The translations under genes were made by a program, and so were the position numbers. Positions 58,151 through 64,000 of a stretch of 64,000 nt of DNA are shown piece after piece (position 1 is the first letter of the stretch; every line of letters begins with the position of its first letter). This stretch comes from Sporosarcina thermotolerans (GTDB lineage Bacteria; Bacillota; Bacilli; Bacillales_A; Planococcaceae). Where the stretch lies: the NCBI RefSeq assembly GCF_030067815.1, contig NZ_CP125968.1, positions 539,501-603,500 of the forward strand. Direction: 5' to 3'. The notes beneath the pieces were generated by a model that worked only from the letters and a program-made list of their open reading frames with translations, was not told where the DNA came from and did no database searches.

Positions 58151-60087
58151 TCACAACAAATGCATCGCGGCTTCCGCTTCATCCCATGGGACCGGATAGC
58201 CCTTGCCTTTCGCACAGAAAATTGACGTCGACGTGTATTCTGGATCAGCGTCTTTATTGTAGCCGATTGCCTCAATCACTTCAGATGCATTGTGGCACTC
58301 ATCATAACCGCCGAACTGCAATGTGAGCGCACCCTTTCCGTTTGTGTATGACGCAAAAACCGTGCTGTAATTCATGAATGTGGCGACAGGGACGCGGCCT
58401 ATCACGACAGTTTTTCCACCGATTGTTTCGGCGCCCCAAAAGTTCCGAAAGCTTGCTGGATATCTGAAAGTACACGTCCAATATGATCCATCTCGACTTT
58501 GATCTTAAAATCATAATACGGCTCCAACAAAACATTCTCCGCCTTCTCCAGTCCTTGCCGCAATGCACGGAATGTCGCTTCTCTGAAATCGCCGCCGGAT
58601 GTATGCTCGTTATGACCTCTACCTGTTAGCAAGGTGATTTTCACGTCGGTCAATGCGGACCCTGTCAATAAACCATGATGTGGGCATTCGAAAATATGTG
58701 TACGCACAAGGTTTTGATTGCCGATGGATAAGTCATTGGCGTGACAGACATTGTCAAAGGAAATTCCGCTGTCCCGTTCCGCCGGTTCAATTTTTAAATG
58801 AACTTCAGCGTAATGCTTTAGAGGTTCAAAATGACCATACCCAATTACAGCAGACCCAACCGTTTCTTTATAAAGGATTTTAGGATCACCGAAAGATACA
58901 TCGAAATGAAAGCGTTCGTTGACAATCTGCTTCAATACTTCGAGTTGGATGACGCCCATTACATGGACATGGATTTCTTGGACTTGTTCATTCCAGACGA
59001 CATGTAGCGAAGGGTCTTCCGCATCTAAAATTTTGAAGCAGCGGAGCATTTCTTTCACGTTGATCGCTGGATTGAAAATGACTTTTGACGTCAATGTCGG
59101 GATGAGGTCAAATCCTGCTTTTCCAGTCAGAGCACCAATCGGATCCCCAGCACCGGCTTCCGTCAATCCGGTCACCGCAATGATTTCTCCAGCGTGTGCT
59201 GCATCGATCGCCTTGAATTTATTCCCGTTGTACTGTCTAATCTGTGTGATCTTCTCCACTTTTTCCCCATAGGCAATCTCATCCCGAACTTGTATTACTC
59301 CATCGATTACCTTCAAAAACGTCACGCGCTGTCCGTTTTCGTCGTGCCTGACCTTATAGACACGCGCCGCGAAATCGCCTACATCTGAATAATACGTAGC
59401 GGTGAGTTGGTCGAACCCACGAAGAAATCCAAGAACACCAATATCTTTTAACGCAGAGCCGTGACCATATGCAAAGACATCGCGCCTACTGATCATCCGC
59501 CTTAAAGCGTCCAGCCAAATCGCTTCATCATAACCGGTATCCATATACCGCTCTAACAATGCCTCATCACGCTCCGCGATGAATTCAATAAGTTCCTCCG
59601 ATATACCGCCGTTAGCCAACTCTGCCAAATCAAAAATGTCATCCGTTAGACTACCCCTTATTTCATCTATAACAGTTCCCAAGTCGACGCCTTCCCGGTC
59701 GGTTTTATTCAAAAAGAAGAAAGTCGGAACACCGTGTTTTTTCAATAACTGCCAAACAGTTTCCGTATGACCCTCCACACCATCCGCGGCGCTTATGATG
59801 ATAATGGCGAAATCCATCACTTGGATGGCCCTTTCCATTTCGGGTGAAAAGTCTACGTGTCCCGGCGTGTCGATAATCGTATAGTGTGAGTCATTGAAAG
59901 TGAAGGTTGCCTGATCCGCAAAGACGGTAATCCCGCGATTCTTCTCGATATCATGGCTATCCATGAAGGCATCACGATGATCGACGCGCCCTCTTTGGCG
60001 AATGCTATTCGTATGGAAGAGCAGTTGCTCGGAAAAAGTGGTTTTACCCGCATCGACATGGGCAACGATTCCAATTGTTTTGTACAT
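58151..60087 (-). CDS. TetM-like translational GTPase, frameshifted
   Basis: About 646 residues after repair, the length of TetM/TetO-type ribosomal protection proteins. G domain motifs: G1 AHVDAGKTT, G2 RGIT, G3 DTPGHVDF, G4 NKTD and G5 SALKD-like (GSALKDIGV). EF-G-like domains II-V follow. The break near 58433 is repaired by one G in GCGCCGAAA. Whether it protects against tetracycline or is a housekeeping EF-G paralogue cannot be told; the domain IV loop regions differ from classical TetM. AGGTG precedes ATG 60087. Confidence 0.8.
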
Positions 60088-60103
60088 AGTACACCTCGAT
60101 CTT

Positions 60104-60135
60104 GAAAAAATCGCACCCCTTAAAGGAGTGCGGTT
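60104..60135 (-). terminator. rho-independent terminator of the GGDEF/EAL gene
   Basis: On the minus strand CGCACTCCT / AGGGGTGCG hairpin followed by ATTTTTTC. Confidence 0.85.
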
Positions 60136-62201
60136 ATAAGTCTTTTAGTAGCTGTTTTATCTCATCTGGAGGGAGGGGTTTGGAATAAAGGAAGCCTTGC
60201 ACTTCATTGCAGGACAATTGTTCAAGGAATTCTTCCTGTTCACTTGTCTCGACCCCTTCAGCAATGACGTTTAATCCAAGGTTATTTGCCAACTCGATGA
60301 TTGCTTTTACAATCATTGAGTTGTTTTTGCTTAGTTCCCTTATAAATGCCCGGTCGATCTTTAAGTGACTGATTGGAAATTTACTCAAATAGAGAAGGGA
60401 AGAGTAACCCGTCCCGAAATCATCGACACTGACAGACACGCCAAGTTCTTGTAGTTGCTGTAAGATGCATTTGCAATGCTGCACATCGGACATTACACTT
60501 TCCGTGATTTCTAAGTTTAAATAAGACGGATGCAAGCCGGTTTGGGCTAAGATTCTTTTAACATCTTCAACAAATGTCGGCTGGCTGAATTGCCTCATTG
60601 AGACATTGACGCTAATACGGAGTGCTAAAACCATTATTTTGCCAATCCTTTGCCTGGGCACAGGCAGTTTTCAACACCCATTTTCCAAGTTGAAGGATGA
60701 ACCCGTTATCTTCAGCAGCAGGAATAAATCTTGCAGGTGGGATATATCCCTGATCGGGATGATTCCATCTTGCCAAAGCTTCAAAACCTTTAATCTGACC
60801 TGTTTTCAAATCATATTGTGGTTGGTAATGGAGTTCGAACTGATTTTTATCCAAAGCCTGGCGAAGCTCACGTTCAAAGAAGGTCTTTTCCATCAATTTT
60901 TCATAAAGTTCCTCTGTGAAAAAGCGGAATGTTCCTTTGCCAGCCTCTTTTGCCACATACATTGCGGAATCTGCATTGCGCATTAATGTATTGTAATCCC
61001 GACCGTCCTCAGGATACAAAGCTACCCCGATGCTTGGGTCAACGAAGACTTCCTGGTCAGCAAGAAGATAGGGTTGGGAAATTCCTTCTACAATATTGTC
61101 GATGCTTCTGATCAGTTCAGCCTTGTCCGTGAAATCTATCAGGAGAATAAATTCATCCCCACTTTGCCGAGCTACGGTTTCATTTTCAGAAACAAAGTCT
61201 TGTAGTCTTTCCGAAACCGCAACGAGCAATTTATCACCAATATGATGGCCTAATGTATCGTTGACGTTTTTAAAGCGATCCAAATCCAAGAAAAGAAGGG
61301 CGAATTGATTGTCCGTCTGACTAATTTTTTGTTTCACTTTGTCCTGTAGATTCCTTCTGTTTGGCAAGCCGGTCAAGTAATCAAAATACGCCATATGTTC
61401 TATGGCTTTTTCGGCTTTGACGCGTTCTGTAATATCACTGGCAGTGCCGACGACTTCAACAATTTTCCCGTCTTTTGCAATCGGAGAAAGGTAAACAAGG
61501 AACGAGTGGCCGTCATAGGTTAACTCAAATTGGACAGTCTTCCCGGCCACTCCTTCTTGTAGATAATTTTTAAACGTTCCTAACTCTTCATCGGTAAATG
61601 AATGGTCAACTTCATTGTTATTCAACAGTTCTACCGAAATTCCGAGACTCTCTTTGATTTGACCTTCAAAAAGAGTAAAGACAATAGAGCCGTCTTCCGC
61701 TGTCGTATATTTAAAAATAGCATTCTGTAAGTTTTTCACGGTTGTTCGAAAGTCGTTCTGCAATGCGATTTCAAGAGATTCTTCAGCCCTCTTACGAGCC
61801 GTTATATCATGGCGGATAGCGATATATTGTTCAGGGTTTCCGTTGGTATCGAGAAAAGGAACGATTGTTGTGCTTACCCAATAATTGGAACCATCCTTGG
61901 CTCTGTTGCAAATATCGCCTTGCCAAACCTCACCCTTTTGAATCACACTCCACATTTCTTTGAAAAAGCTCGTTGGATGATATTTAGAATTAATGATCCG
62001 ATGGGTTTTCCCAATCAGCTCGTCACTTGTGTATTGGGATAATGCACAAAACTTTTCATTGACATATGTAATGACGCCTTTTGTATCTGTTATCGCAACA
62101 ACGGAAGAGTAATCAAGTGCATTTTCAATATTACGAAGGATTTTCAGCGTCTTGTTGAATATCTCATTTATGGATGGACAGTCAATATCTGAAGGTTGCA
62201 T
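60134..62201 (-). CDS. PAS-GGDEF-EAL cyclic-di-GMP signalling protein, frameshifted
   Basis: About 690 residues after repair. A PAS domain (about 30-145), a second PAS-like region (150-270), GGDEF domain ([10 protein letters not shown]; active-site motif SGDEF) and EAL domain ([38 protein letters not shown]). Both catalytic domains look intact, so it could make and degrade cyclic di-GMP. No membrane helix or signal is seen, so sensing is likely cytoplasmic. The break near 60632 is repaired by one C in ACTCCGTATT. Confidence 0.9.
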
Positions 62202-62480
62202 TTAATAATCCCTTTCTTATACAAAACAGCGCAAGATTTGCGGAGATAGATTTTTGTAGTAGTGGTTAGGTCTAAAGTTGCAAACGGCCAAGAAATTACT
62301 AATTATTATTAATTATAGCATTATCAAATACCCCCGTACAATCGTGTTACTTTTTTTTTTTTAGCTCCTATCAAGTATAGAAGAATGAAAAAAAGGGATA
62401 CATCTATCACGTGGAGAATCTAACTAATAAACAGATTGGCATAGTTTTATTTGAAAGGCAGATAAATGGGGGGCTTAAAA
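62202..62480. other. intergenic region without identified gene
   Basis: AT-rich DNA between two divergent genes, with a T12 run near 62350. No open frame or hairpin with terminator features is seen. A weak TTGGCA at 62436 was considered as a sigma-54 promoter and not accepted. Confidence 0.5.
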
Positions 62481-64000
62481 ATGATGAAGTGGAACACTCC
62501 GGAGAGTCTTGAAGATCTATTATGCGAAGTGGTAGGTTGGGATAGTCGAACGGGTACTGAGGGGGAAATTGAGTTTGCAACACGAATTTTAAAAAAGATT
62601 TTGGAAATGCACTACTTTCAAGAAAACAGTTCTCATATCCATTTTCACGATGCAGGTAAGGGCAGAAATGCGGTTACAGCGTATTACGATAGTGGGGTTA
62701 CGAATAAAACAATTGTCTTAATCAGCCATTTCGATACTGTACATATAGAAGAGTTTGGTGGCTTGGAAGAGTTAGCATTCAATCCGAGCGCACTTACGGA
62801 AGAATTGAAGAAAAGGATAACCGATCTACCCGAGGATGTACAAGCTGACCTGAAATCCAATGACTATCTATTCGGTCGGGGAACGATGGATATGAAGATG
62901 GGGCTTGTTTTACATCTTCATCTCCTGGAAAAGGCAAGCATTGAAAAATGGCCAATCAACCTTCTTTTATTGACAGTACCGGATGAAGAAGTGAATTCTT
63001 CGGGAATGAGGGCTTCGGTAAAGGGGTTACTCGAGTTAAGGGCAGAATATGGTCTACAATATGAATTATTTTTGAATGGCGAGCCTTCATTTTCACAGAA
63101 ACCGCAGGATACAAACTATTATATCTACTCGGGATCAATCGGAAAAATTATGCCGTCAGCGCTTTTTTATGGGAGAGAAACCCATGCCGGGGAACCGTTA
63201 AGTGGGATAACGGGTCATTATATGGCATCCTATCTTACAAAAGCAATGGAGTTCAATCCACATTTTGTTGAAGAGGAATACGGAGAAAAAACCCCGCTTC
63301 CCGTTTGTTTACAAGAGATTGACTTGAAGGAAGATTATTCCGTACAGACTTCTCATCATACTGCGGCTCTATATAATGTCTTTTTAATGCGACAAAATGC
63401 AGATGATATTATGACGATTTTTAAACATACCGCTGTCAATGCGATGGCTGAATGTACGAATGACTATAAGGCAATTTGTGAACGGGAGGGCGTCACACCG
63501 ATTGGGGATATCCGAGTTTTGGAATACACGGAATTGCTTGAGTATGCGATTAAGAAATTAGGCGCAACTGAAGTAGAGGGTATTATTAAAAACGCAGAGG
63601 CTGATGATTCGTTTGACGAACGGAAAATGTCCATGCAGATTACCGATGATTTAATGAGGATTTGCCAGGAACTCGCTCCAGCGACTATATTGTTTTACGC
63701 ACCTCCATATTATCCTGCCGTCAATTCATCTAATAATGAATTGGTCCGGGATAAGATTGCTTTGACGAAAAGGGTGTTGAAAGAGGAATTCAATGTTAAT
63801 GCAACTCAAGTGCATTATTTCAATGGAATATCCGATTTGAGCTACGTTAATTACGATTCGGCGGATACTGGATGGCAGTCTTTCAAAAATAACACGCCAG
63901 TGTGGGGAGATACATATAGTATTCCGTTTACGGAGATGCAACAGCTTCAATCCCCTGTGATGAATATCGGGCCATTTGGAAAAGACGCGCATAAGCTAAC
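62481..64000 (+). CDS. rocB: RocB-type M20 family peptidase (3' end outside the window)
   Basis: At least 506 residues, open to the window end. Metallopeptidase M20 features: SHFDTVH (first metal His and catalytic Asp), GRGTMDMKMG (bridging Asp), PDEEVNSSG (catalytic Glu and next ligand). The order and the opening ESLEDLLCEVVGWDSRTGTEGE match RocB, named for arginine utilisation in Bacillus although its exact reaction is unknown. ATG 62481 (or 62484) follows GGGGGG. No break is seen in the part present. Confidence 0.87.
   Translation, partial: MMKWNTPESLEDLLCEVVGWDSRTGTEGEIEFATRILKKILEMHYFQENSSHIHFHDAGKGRNAVTAYYDSGVTNKTIVLISHFDTVHIEEFGGLEELAFNPSALTEELKKRITDLPEDVQADLKSNDYLFGRGTMDMKMGLVLHLHLLEKASIEKWPINLLLLTVPDEEVNSSGMRASVKGLLELRAEYGLQYELFLNGEPSFSQKPQDTNYYIYSGSIGKIMPSALFYGRETHAGEPLSGITGHYMASYLTKAMEFNPHFVEEEYGEKTPLPVCLQEIDLKEDYSVQTSHHTAALYNVFLMRQNADDIMTIFKHTAVNAMAECTNDYKAICEREGVTPIGDIRVLEYTELLEYAIKKLGATEVEGIIKNAEADDSFDERKMSMQITDDLMRICQELAPATILFYAPPYYPAVNSSNNELVRDKIALTKRVLKEEFNVNATQVHYFNGISDLSYVNYDSADTGWQSFKNNTPVWGDTYSIPFTEMQQLQSPVMNIGPFGKDAHKL

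Noticed and set aside
58151-60087. Acquired tetracycline resistance element
   Set aside because: No transposon, relaxase or leader peptide is seen around the TetM-like gene, and its base composition looks like its neighbours.
2-62201. Widespread pseudogenisation
   Set aside because: Breaks are single bases mainly at homopolymers, the reading frames on both sides stay fully conserved, and housekeeping genes are affected equally.
62436-62452. Sigma-54 promoter upstream of rocB
   Set aside because: TTGGCA fits a -24 element, but the -12 position lacks the required GC (TATT instead of TTGC).

Overview
The window looks like a chromosomal segment of a low-GC Gram-positive bacterium in the Bacillales, most likely a Sporosarcina-like member of the Planococcaceae. 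This is inferred from strong AGGAGG-type ribosome sites, frequent TTG/GTG starts, rho-independent terminators behind many genes, and a typical Bacillales gene set: citST with a CitM-type citrate carrier, an mntABCD-type metal transporter, metNIQ, Mqo, CarD, GMP reductase, a SwrC-type RND pump, RocB, and several ECF sigma/anti-sigma pairs. No database search was run, so the genus is a guess. I see no rRNA, tRNA, CRISPR, transposase or phage structural gene.

Layout. 1-5.5 kb: a YitT-type membrane protein (5' cut off), small helical proteins, a DUF4317 protein and a large fused isoprenoid synthase. 5.7-13 kb: VC0807-type membrane protein with a MerR regulator, a citrate carrier with its CitST two-component system, an EamA exporter and a cell-wall amidase. 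13-20 kb: divergent CarD/MarR regulators sharing an operator, malate:quinone oxidoreductase, methionine ABC importer, SRPBCC and HAD proteins. 20-34 kb: an NCS1 permease, three ECF sigma/anti-sigma modules, acetyltransferases, a Gfo/Idh/MocA oxidoreductase, and a CofE-type ligase homologue divergent from a LysR regulator. 34-49 kb: UbiB kinase, GMP reductase, methyltransferase, a fourth ECF module, an ABC exporter, a SWIM/SNF2 helicase and a NERD-domain protein. 49-64 kb: VOC protein, mntDCBA, RND efflux pump, methyltransferase, a TetM-like GTPase, a PAS-GGDEF-EAL protein and a RocB-type peptidase cut by the window end.

Two features run through the whole window. First, at least ten short intergenic arrays of degenerate repeats occur with a strict 20- or 21-bp period. 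They fall into several unrelated sequence families, and most sit in sense orientation just behind a gene or its terminator. One family recurs four times as a six-unit, roughly 140-bp element with a conserved unit order and a distinct last unit. Nothing I recognise explains them, and they are the best candidate here for something undescribed. Second, about two dozen otherwise ordinary genes are interrupted by single-base frameshifts. Most can be repaired by adding, or occasionally removing, one base in a short homopolymer. This looks like a consensus-error signature rather than gene decay, so I annotate these as single genes and note the break.

Regulation that can be read from the sequence includes ECF-type autoregulatory promoters before three of the four sigma genes, a MerR-type promoter with a 19-bp spacer, a MarR-type palindrome spanning two divergent -35 boxes, an LTTR-type palindrome between lysR and the ligase gene, and two MntR-like boxes near mntA.
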